A stretch of 64,000 nt of DNA from Setoptus koraiensis (lineage: Eukaryota > Arthropoda), in the NCBI GenBank assembly GCA_048013815.1, contig CM106585.1, forward strand, positions 23,498,001 through 23,562,000. The letters run 5' to 3'. A program made the position numbers and the translations under genes. Positions 44,101-52,296 of the stretch are shown in pieces. The notes under the pieces were generated by a model. The model was not told where the DNA came from, ran no database searches, and saw only the letters and a list, made by a program, of their open reading frames with translations. Every line of letters begins with the position of its first letter. Within the stretch, counting starts at the first letter, position 1.

Positions 44101-45059
44101 TTGCGACAGGTTCTCACTTGTTTGCCATTTGCAACTGTCGCCCATCGGCATCATTTCTAATCGACATCTCCATCATTAGTTTAGTTTGAACCGATCACAC
44201 CATTAAAGTCGTGGGATACTTATTGCTACTTGATTCTTTCTCATGCCAAATACGAGGCATTGGAAAGTCGGGAAAGCAAGTCTAATTGTCACCTTTCCAA
44301 ATGTCTAAATGTTGACAGATCAATCAAGGAAATCTTTGCCGATTACGTTGCCTACTGGCGGTTGGAATTCAAACTTGATATTCTGTTTAGGTTGTTTCGT
44401 GTTCTATAGAGATAACTACTAGAGTAGCGGAAATGATCGCCGTGTTTCAAGAATTATGGGCCTGAATCGCGAGCCTAGGATGGTGAAGGTTTATTGATTG
44501 CGGACAGATGAAGCTTGCAGTGTCTCACACCGAGTAGATGGCCTGCAGAGTGCCCCTCAACTCAGTGTCACATAAAGGGAGCTTGTCTAGGAGTGAAATG
44601 CGAGGATACAGTAGAGAGTTGCAAAGTGCGGCGAGCTACTGGGCAAGGGCTGTGAGCTAGAGGGACTATACAAATAAAGTATAGGATTGAGATGGAATTA
44701 CATTTCACCGCAAAATTAGCACCCTGGATATCGATATTATATGATTTCCACTGATTGAAACCACCTAATTGCTGTCTGGAATCTTTGATGCCAATTCTAC
44801 AATGAAATAAAATTCCATTATAACAGTCTACTTGATTCGCACTTAATTTGTCAATATTTTGTGAGCTATCTGCGCCGAGGAGTAATCAGGGAGCGGGAAT
44901 AGGGAGACTTCTCAGATCACTAAAAAAAAGGGAGAGATGAATTGAAAAATCCGCTGAAATCAAATTATAGAGCATGCGCAGAATGAAATTTCTGCATTCA
45001 ATTTTATCGATTTTGCAGATATCTTTTCTGTAGCATGAATTATACATAAATATCAATAA

Positions 45060-45098
45060 TATTATTATTATATTATTATTATTCTTATTATTATTATA
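45060..45098. repeat. (ATT)n-like A/T trinucleotide tract
   Basis: Imperfect ATT/TTA triplets run up to four bases before the ATG of the helix-turn-helix gene at 45103. Confidence 0.8.
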
Positions 45099-45102
45099 CA
45101 TC

Positions 45103-45648
45103 ATGGAAGTTCAGGAGCCAACGGAGGGGCATGAGACTAAACATACGCCAAATTCGAGATTCAAATGGACGCAAGAGAAGTCTCAGGTAGCCTTCAATTT
45201 AGTCAAACATGGCCACAAGCCTAAATTAATTTCTGTGGCTGTTGGATGCAGTCTGAGGACGGCTCAAAAATTTGTTGAACAAGTGACTCCTAAATCCCAG
45301 GGGGAAACCTATAGAGAGTTCCAAATCAAACGAAGGGGAAGACCTAGCAAGGATATAAACAACAGATTGGAAGCTATCAAACAAGTGCTTAGTACTGACA
45401 AAAAGAAAACTCAGATTGAGATTGCCGCTGACCTTAAGGTTTCGAACACAACAGTGTGTCGCGATTTAAAGAGGATAGGTACCCTCTGGAGGGAGCGATC
45501 CAAATCAGCTAAAAAAACTAGATCCAGAAAATCTACTAAAACAAAAAAGGTCAACACTAGAAGCACTAAGCGAGTCAAAAAGCAACCTGCATCATTTGAG
45601 GCACCTATTGATCTTGATGTTGATGTTATCAGTGTTGAGATATCCTAA
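45103..45648 (+). CDS. Tc1-type helix-turn-helix protein without transposase catalytic domain (1)
   Basis: A 181-residue single-exon protein with the two-part, paired-like DNA-binding region of Tc1/mariner transposases and nothing of the DDE catalytic domain. The first helix-turn-helix is at about residues 22-65 (LISVAVGCSLRTAQKFVEQV). The AT-hook-like linker RRGRPSKD follows, then the second (residues 85-130, TQIEIAADLKVSNTTVCRDLKR). The tail is very basic (SKSAKKTRSRKSTKTKKV; a likely nuclear signal) and ends in acidic/hydrophobic VDVISVEIS, which fits a SUMO-interacting motif. The frame is intact with a good start context (CATCATGG). It could be a domesticated DNA-binding protein or the undecayed front of a dead transposon. 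Its stop lies 18 bases from that of PRPF19. Confidence 0.65.
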   Translation: MEVQEPTEGHETKHTPNSRFKWTQEKSQVAFNLVKHGHKPKLISVAVGCSLRTAQKFVEQVTPKSQGETYREFQIKRRGRPSKDINNRLEAIKQVLSTDKKKTQIEIAADLKVSNTTVCRDLKRIGTLWRERSKSAKKTRSRKSTKTKKVNTRSTKRVKKQPASFEAPIDLDVDVISVEIS

Positions 45649-45666
45649 TTTTTTTATATATAGATC

Positions 45667-47223
45667 TCATCGACAAGAAATTATCTTTAAAGTTCGACCG
45701 ACCGTAGTCACAAAAGCCGCATTGTGTCCAAATCTAACTCCTGTCAATAAATCTTTACCTCCATCGAGTATTTTGATAGCTGACCATCTTGGGTGGGGTC
45801 CTTGTTTCTTACACAAATACAATCTTAAGTCGGTACCACACAACGCTAAATAAGAACCGGTATAGTCGAAGGATAGATCCTTCAACTTATAAGAGCTATC
45901 TAAAAGTATTGTCTTCGCATTCTTTTGCAAATCTCTGAGATCCCAGATGTTCACACAATAATCCTCGCACGTAGCGAGATAATATCCATTCTCTGAAAAT
46001 GCCATCGCAATAACAGCACTGTTGTGTCCTTTCAATTCGGCTTCTTCGTGTCGGTCGACTTTTTGTTTGACATCCCAAATGAGAACACGGCCATCTAATG
46101 TTCCTGTCGCAAATAAAAGGCCATCAGGATGGAATTGAGCTGTAGTTATTTGTATCATGGAGTCCATTACACACTCTCTTATGAGATCACCGGTGGAGAT
46201 ATCTGTTATTGCCCAAGAATCATGTGATGAGCTGAGCAAATAATCACCACTTGGGTGAAGACTTATATCAGTGATAGGTTTACTATGAAATCTTAGCGTA
46301 TGTTTAAGGGGCTGCTCATCGGAGGGTTTCCAGATCCTGATAGTGGCATCCTCAGAAGCTGATATGATTCTAGATTTATCTGGATGAAGTAACACTTTAA
46401 CTACGGGCCTAGTGTGTCCACTGAGAGTGGCAATTATCTCTTCTTTGTCCTTATCAAATAGAACAACATTCTTATCTTTACCGCCAGTAACAATTAATGG
46501 TGCTTGACAGTCGATGCATAAGATACCAGGATATGTTGTTGAATGTAGGCCTGTATGTGAGGCTGTTGTCTGAAACGTGGCTAGAGTGTCAGCACTTGTG
46601 AATCCTTCTGGTTCAGTTCTCATTCTAATTTTACGCTCGGCCGTTAGCTGACTCGCTAAGACTTCAGCTTTTGGCACAAATTCGTCGTCATACTTGGATT
46701 TGTCGACCATTTCTACATCACGGTTATCAACTGGTTCTAGTGGTTGTTGTTTCGAATGCGCCGACAATCCTTCGGCCTGCTTTTGCGACGCTTCGCCATT
46801 TGCATTTAATCTTGTAAAATTTGCAATGATGTCATCTTTTTCCTTATTCTCTTTCAACAAGCGACTTATTACTCTAAATGAAGCATCCTCCTGATATAGT
46901 GCATCGTTGAGCTTCTGTCGCGTCTCCAATAATTCCTGGCGCGTATTAAATAGATCGAGTTTGGTGGCATCCCATTCGTCTTTCAATGATTTGAGGATAT
47001 CAGGTACAGAGTTTATGGAGGGCGGCCGCGGAATTACCAATGACGGCGGGTCCTTGATTTCTATTAGCATATCGGGTGTTAATGTCTCTTGGGTTATGGG
47101 ATCCTTTCCATGTTGACTCAGATGTTTAATAAGTAGCCGTTTTTCAAAGATACGACCTGAGCTGGGTGATATGACCGGCTCTTCTGGTGTTTCATTACTG
47201 ATGGAACAATACATACGCTTCAT
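45667..47223 (-). CDS. PRPF19: Pre-mRNA-processing factor 19 (Prp19, U-box E3 ligase)
   Basis: Core of the NineTeen complex, a ubiquitin ligase that remodels the spliceosome. It is a single exon of 518 residues (human 504). The U-box is at residues 3-70 (YCSISNETPEEPVISPSSGR, then FEKRLLIKHLSQHGKDPITQ). The tetramerising coiled-coil region follows (SINSVPDILKSLKDEWDATK, LFNTRQELLETRQKLNDALYQ). Seven WD blades fill residues 225-518, including TGGKDKNVVLFDKD, SASEDATIRIW, HPSGDYLLSSSHDSWAITDI, FHPDGLLFATGTLDG, and FSENGYYLATCEDYCVNIWDL. It is head-to-head with PRPF38A across 400 bases. Confidence 0.97.
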   Translation of the reverse strand: MKRMYCSISNETPEEPVISPSSGRIFEKRLLIKHLSQHGKDPITQETLTPDMLIEIKDPPSLVIPRPPSINSVPDILKSLKDEWDATKLDLFNTRQELLETRQKLNDALYQEDASFRVISRLLKENKEKDDIIANFTRLNANGEASQKQAEGLSAHSKQQPLEPVDNRDVEMVDKSKYDDEFVPKAEVLASQLTAERKIRMRTEPEGFTSADTLATFQTTASHTGLHSTTYPGILCIDCQAPLIVTGGKDKNVVLFDKDKEEIIATLSGHTRPVVKVLLHPDKSRIISASEDATIRIWKPSDEQPLKHTLRFHSKPITDISLHPSGDYLLSSSHDSWAITDISTGDLIRECVMDSMIQITTAQFHPDGLLFATGTLDGRVLIWDVKQKVDRHEEAELKGHNSAVIAMAFSENGYYLATCEDYCVNIWDLRDLQKNAKTILLDSSYKLKDLSFDYTGSYLALCGTDLRLYLCKKQGPHPRWSAIKILDGGKDLLTGVRFGHNAAFVTTVGRTLKIISCR

Positions 47224-47623
47224 AGCTAATTGTAGGTATATAAAAAGATTACAGCTGTGAGAAACAGACCGATATCGGTTATAGTAATGATTGCTGAATT
47301 GTTAAAATTTTTATCCAGAAGAAAACGGTACTTTAGAACCCGTATCACTGACATACTACCAGTTGTAGTTTTATTCGCCGTCGAAAAAGACACACGCACC
47401 TACTCGCATGCTCAGAAGAAAAAATTCAGCAACTCGGCATTCATTGCAGAAATGATCATCGCATTGCAAAGATATCGGCTGCCGCGAATTTCGAACGACA
47501 TGCACCTGGTGATTCGCCCCCTAACTATTCTATTCGCGGCAGGCCGTACGAATATTTTCGCAATACCATAATCGTTTCTCTACAATCCTTCCAAAATCTT
47601 TTCTGCAATTCCTAACCACTATT
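47224..47623. promoter_or_regulatory. Divergent promoter region between PRPF19 and PRPF38A
   Basis: Four hundred bases separate the start codons of two spliceosome genes transcribed away from each other. Shared promoter use is inferred from layout. A small open frame (47257-47571) crosses it but has no recognisable motif. Confidence 0.5.
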
Positions 47624-48394
47624 ATGGCCAATCGAACAGCAGTCTACGCCAGGACTATTCATGGTACAAATCCACAATATCTAATAGAAAAGATTATTAG
47701 AACTCGAATATATGAATCGCGTTTCTGGAAAGAAGATTGCTTTGCCTTAACGGGCGAACTAGTTGTAGACAAGGGAGCCGATCTGAGATTCGTTGGTGGT
47801 ATTTATGGTGGCAATATTAAACCAACGCCATTCATGTGCCTGGTATTGAAATTACTTCAGATACAACCTGAACTGGATATCATTTTTGAATATATAAAAC
47901 AAAACTACTTCAAATATCTAAGGGCGTTGGGAGCTTTTTATTTAAGAATCATCGGCACATCACTAGAGGTCTATAAACATTTGGAGCCACTCAAGAAAGA
48001 TTTCAGAAAATTAAGGAAGATCAATAGAATGGGCGAGTTCTCCTTGTATCATATGGACGAGTTTATTGATGATCTCTTACACGAGGATCGTGTCTTTGAT
48101 GTAATACTGCCTCGTCTTACCAAACGCGAAGTGCTTGAATTGAACCACGATCTCAAGCCATATATTTCTGAGATGGAAGATGCAATATTGCCATACTCAA
48201 CAAGAGACGCGTCGCCGCCACCGGCTAGTAGCAGCAGCAGCAAACGCCACAGCCATGACCGAACATCATCTTCAAGGAAGGATTCACGAGATCACCATCG
48301 ACGACATCACGACGACAAGCAAAGTGATAAACAAACCGAGATTGACGAAGCAAATGCCTTAAGAGCTAAACTAGGTTTGAAACCCTTGCGCTGA
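47624..48394 (+). CDS. PRPF38A: Pre-mRNA-splicing factor 38A
   Basis: Component of the spliceosomal B complex needed for activation. The single-exon product is 256 residues (human 312). It opens MANRTAVYARTIHGTNPQYL and keeps the family blocks KIIRTRIYESRFWKEDCFAL, LRFVGGIYGGNIKPTPFMCL, LKLLQIQPELDII, FKYLRALGAFYLRI, YKHLEPL, and HMDEFIDDLLHEDRVFDVILPRL. The human RS-rich tail is replaced by a short Ser/His/Arg/Asp-rich segment (RHSHDRTSSSRKDSRDHHRR) and the tail EANALRAKLGLKPLR. A polyadenylation signal follows at 48414. A dead duplicate lies at 24524-25150. Confidence 0.97.
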   Translation: MANRTAVYARTIHGTNPQYLIEKIIRTRIYESRFWKEDCFALTGELVVDKGADLRFVGGIYGGNIKPTPFMCLVLKLLQIQPELDIIFEYIKQNYFKYLRALGAFYLRIIGTSLEVYKHLEPLKKDFRKLRKINRMGEFSLYHMDEFIDDLLHEDRVFDVILPRLTKREVLELNHDLKPYISEMEDAILPYSTRDASPPPASSSSSKRHSHDRTSSSRKDSRDHHRRHHDDKQSDKQTEIDEANALRAKLGLKPLR

Positions 48395-48413
48395 TGTGAG
48401 CGGATCAACTATA

Positions 48414-48419
48414 AATAAA
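48414..48419 (+). terminator. Polyadenylation signal AATAAA of PRPF38A
   Basis: AATAAA lies 20 bases after the PRPF38A stop. Confidence 0.6.
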
Positions 48420-48451
48420 AGTCATGGTAGCAACAAATTTTCGGGCTTCAC

Positions 48452-48985
48452 ATACAGTAATTATCCCTTGAATATCGGAATAGTTGGCACTGTTGACTTT
48501 TCTCCTGCGACCTCAACATGTAACCATCGAAATCCTATTAGAAACTCCAATAACTCTTGACAAGCCTACTGTCTTGACCACCAAATTGACCGTAGCCAAC
48601 AACCGGCACTTGATGGTCAAGATTCCCTCATAATAAATACCGTGCAAATAGAAAACAAAACTCCGATGTGAGGGACATATGGCCACATCAGCCGATCCAT
48701 AGTTGACTAGCGCGTGCTTCACAGCGGCGGGAGTATTGGAGATGACAATGTGGAAGCGAGTTAGCATAACAGTTTAATATTGCCTTCTGCAGTGGCTTAT
48801 ACCTGCCTCCATAATGTACTGATAGGCACGGAAGTCCTCGCCCCCGTCACATCTATCATTTGCATATTTCCAGATTCAACCAATCATTTATTGTTGTGAT
48901 AGAAGAATCGATCGGCCTATCTGCCCAATAGGTGCTGTTTGGAAATCTCTGAAGGAAGATTTTCCAAAGCAAAAGCGACTACAGA
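48452..48985 (-). pseudogene. 26/29 kDa-type cysteine proteinase pseudogene
   Basis: Decayed copy of the C-terminal peptidase region of the intact gene at 56912-58884. Recognisable segments, in order on the minus strand, are the QQQMIDCS-like and CDGGEDFRAYQYIMDAGG-like blocks (48985-48800) and the ALKHALVNYGxVxVxI..SHxSFVFY.HGVYYE block (48760-48640). The DHQVLVVGYG and NSW-like parts (48620-48540) and the closing TVPTIPII-like end near 48480 follow. The segment between the first two blocks is missing, and frame changes and lost residues rule out a working enzyme. The catalytic Cys region is absent. It lies between PRPF38A and phosphorylase-like copy 2. Confidence 0.85.
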
Positions 48986-49014
48986 GACAATTCTAGACAA
49001 ATAAAGGAAAAACG

Positions 49015-50718
49015 TTAGGAATTGACCAAATTTTTCTCTTCACTAGTAGGATTTTGAGCGGACAGATTGATTATAATCGATTTCATGAATGCTGCAGCCA
49101 CCAGTGCTGAATATTGTTGCCATTCCTTCTTTTTTCTTCCATCTCTGTAATCGCTCACTCCGCGAATGAAAATAAAACTCTCTTTCCTATTGCCATAGAT
49201 AGAATCCAAAACAGCGTCAAATTCCGAATCAAATGCTAGAACACCAAACTTTTCAATCATACTCTGACGTAGCGTATCTCTTTTCACCACGGCCCTACCA
49301 GAGCCGATAGGTCCAAAATGGCACATTGGTCTGCCTTGTTTTCTCAAGTCGATGTCATTCTCGTTGGCTTCGGGATGACTAACCTCAATGACATCTTTGA
49401 CACCTAGTGATATGTAGAGTTTGTCTGTATCATGAGACGGCCTGGAGGCATCAACGTTTCCTTCTTTGAGCGATTCAATACCCTCATCAATGTATCTTTC
49501 CCAGCAACGTTTGCTCTCATTCTCTAGTCCATCTAACCACAAATGTCTGGCTGAATGTTGCAATTGAAGGTTATCAGGACACCAGAAACGGTACTGATGA
49601 TTGTGCAGACTAGTTGAGTTATCCAACTCGGCATTACTATTATCTGCGTCAGTGTAATTTTGTTCTTCACAATGTACGTAGATGTAGTTGTTGTCCGATC
49701 GATTGGTATTACTAGAATCAGGAGACACTGAATTGCTATTGGGGATGCTGGATACAACTATATCGCCCAATCGAACGTGTGACGAGAATTCTGTATAGTT
49801 TGCAACACCGCCACTACAGCCAATCAAAAATATATATTCCAATTGTTGAAATGTCCCCAATAAGCGTGTCGTTGTATTTCCGGCAGCAATGAGTGCATTG
49901 CGCGAATTACCCACCGCTGGTAACTTTGTGGATACCACCTGATAGTCGCCAACATTACCCAAAGTATAGACATAGTTTGAGGTCTCACTTTCCGCCTTAT
50001 AACGGAAATAGGTGTCTTTGTTTGAGATCATTGAATCAACCGCTAGTTTCTCGCAATTCTGAGATGTGATAATGGCTATGACTGGCTGATTAGATTTGAT
50101 TTTTAAGATTGGTTTCTCTGGACAGTTGGTTTCAATTATGTTTAGTTCTTCACAAATGCTACCATCTATTGATGAGCTTCGCGATGTTGGTAGCTCAGAG
50201 TCGTCGTTGGGTAATTGTTTCAAGTCCAGCTCCATTCTGTCCACTGTTGTGTACTGGTGCTTGAGAAGGCGCATAACTCGCATGATGAAACCAACATAAT
50301 TTTTCGGAAATTGATCGTCTTCGTTGCCAACTAGCTTGGTAAAGAATTCGTGCGCTATCTTCGAATGATTCAGACATTTAGTTTGGTCCTTGTCGGGCGT
50401 TGCGTTCTGTTGTGTTGTTTGTTGGCCATTGCTGTTGGCACCACTGAACCAAAATTTGAGTGTCCTATGTTCTAGTGTTGATTTGTTAGTTTCTGAATTG
50501 ATTAAATGAACTCTGAACGATATGCTGAAATTTGGTGATTTGCTCGGCGTAAAATGACCAATGCTAGTAGGTTTATTAATGACAATTCCAGCATTTTTGC
50601 CTTCTGCTATGTATGCCGAGGCCAATCTTAGTTCGGGCGTCCAATCGATTGCTTTAACTCGAACTATATTGAGCAGCGTGTGACCCGGTTGTATAGGGTA
50701 CGGGGTCATTATGATCAT
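49015..50718 (-). CDS. Nucleoside phosphorylase-like protein, copy 2
   Basis: Paralogue of the gene at 26322-28052, with a 567-residue product and the same phosphorylase signatures (IFLIGCSGGVA with HVRLGDIVVSS, and FIRGVSDYRDG near the C-terminus). The start is the first in-frame ATG at 50718; the frame stays open for 31 codons upstream but without an ATG. From about 49023 to 50536 the DNA is almost identical to copy 1, with roughly 20 base differences by eye and one 9-base in-frame deletion that removes three residues before PDKDQTKC. From about 50537 to the start, one base in four or five differs. Both copies are intact, so both may be expressed. It lies 620 bases after intact PRPF38A. Confidence 0.82.
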   Translation of the reverse strand: MIIMTPYPIQPGHTLLNIVRVKAIDWTPELRLASAYIAEGKNAGIVINKPTSIGHFTPSKSPNFSISFRVHLINSETNKSTLEHRTLKFWFSGANSNGQQTTQQNATPDKDQTKCLNHSKIAHEFFTKLVGNEDDQFPKNYVGFIMRVMRLLKHQYTTVDRMELDLKQLPNDDSELPTSRSSSIDGSICEELNIIETNCPEKPILKIKSNQPVIAIITSQNCEKLAVDSMISNKDTYFRYKAESETSNYVYTLGNVGDYQVVSTKLPAVGNSRNALIAAGNTTTRLLGTFQQLEYIFLIGCSGGVANYTEFSSHVRLGDIVVSSIPNSNSVSPDSSNTNRSDNNYIYVHCEEQNYTDADNSNAELDNSTSLHNHQYRFWCPDNLQLQHSARHLWLDGLENESKRCWERYIDEGIESLKEGNVDASRPSHDTDKLYISLGVKDVIEVSHPEANENDIDLRKQGRPMCHFGPIGSGRAVVKRDTLRQSMIEKFGVLAFDSEFDAVLDSIYGNRKESFIFIRGVSDYRDGRKKKEWQQYSALVAAAFMKSIIINLSAQNPTSEEKNLVNS

Positions 50719-52239
50719 ATCTGTGCCGACACACACTATAATAGATTGGAACAAATTGATTGAAAACTCATTTAGTATGTTAGTGAACAAGGTCAAAGGA
50801 TGCACGGTCACTCAACAAGTTGCTTACACTTACCTGTACGCTCATTATGGTTTCCAACAATTTGGACAGGTGAGGCGGAGGTCATTATTACTACTTAAAG
50901 ATACTGGTTGTTGATTGTTTCAACTGACTGACTGGTGATATTCGATTGTTTTGTTTATTCTAACAATTATTTGTGTCAGTAGCACTCATATAGAGACCAT
51001 AGAACAAGCAGTGATTTGCTGAGCACGTGATAGCGCTTCTAATTAAGCTCCTAAAATGGCGACGATTGCAAATTTTTCTTCACTCTTCTTGTGCAATACT
51101 GTCGCTGGATTGATGAGTAAAACGAAAATTGTCAATGTTGCTATCGACATATGCATGTTCTCTTTCTCGCGTCTATGCTAAGTTATGGCACTGGAAGTTG
51201 AGTCATGTGTGTAGTGTTGTTGTGTATATAGTTATCTTATTTCTGATCTAGGCACTGTCTGTGATTTGCTGGGCTAGTTAGTCAGCTAGTCGGCTGGATA
51301 GCTATTCAATTAAGCTGATGTGTCTTATTTTTATGGCAAAAAAATATAATCACACTTGCAACATGGTATTCGTTTCTTGATAGTGCTGCAACTGGCGTAA
51401 AGCATTCCAACATCATAGTACAATGAGACTTCAGAGACTTGAGGTTTATATAAAATCAGTTGTCATTTGAAACAAACTTCGCCAATCAAGATATCTTACT
51501 ATCTCTGAATAACTCTTAGTTTTTTGTATCTATCTGATTGACTATCCTTGATGGATATTGCTCAGACAATCCATGGATGTTGAATGTCGTTTAGTTTTTG
51601 GAATATAAAGGGTGGTGCTGCTAATAATAATAATGATTGTGTTGATAATCACTAAACAACTTTTGTCTTCACGCTTGGTAGCGAAGGAACCATTAAACCG
51701 TTGTCTATGAGAATTGTCGTCGTCGTGATAGTCATTGCAGTATGACAAACTGTATCAATTCATGGTGTTGCTTGTTCGCATCTAATGGCGTCATCGTCAT
51801 CTCTAATGATGACGATATTTGCTTGTGGTCGTTTAACTCGGAATGCCTTGCTACAGTCTCGTCAACTAAAATTTTGACTAACACTACTGATATTATAAGT
51901 TATCGTGCTTGTTTGTATCATTATTTCTATGTAAACAAGTCTAACAACAGCATATCAAAATAAATAGTGATAATAAATTATTGTTATCTGTTTTCTATTT
52001 GACTATGGGATACTGAAATACAACTGGTCATAAATCACGAATTTGATCATTATTATGTGTGCGTGTGTTTAAATATATATATATAAATGGTGAAACTGTA
52101 CTATTAACTACACTACAAACGTATCGAGGCAACAGCAACTGCAAACTAATCCTAAAAGAGCTAGGTAACATTACAAACTACACCATTAATATTGACATGA
52201 CAACATTTGTACATGAACAATTGATATGCATAGAAAGAG

Positions 52240-52296
<57 letters not shown>

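Larger units (their letters stand above)
36579..45059. other. Gene-poor stretch, 8.5 kb
   Basis: No supportable coding sequence on either strand; the longest open frames (36846-37052, 42696-42944, 43771-44076) have no motif and look random. It contains (TC)n at 39726-39745 and 41094-41117, and (AC)n at 40083-40109. By contrast the flanking regions carry a gene every 1-3 kb. It could be regulatory DNA, or an intron of a gene whose exons are too short for me to see. Confidence 0.5.

Noticed and set aside
50719-50811. Upstream extension of phosphorylase-like copy 2 by 31 codons
   Set aside because: The frame is open but lacks an ATG, and the peptide is not shared with copy 1; the first ATG at 50718 is the better start.
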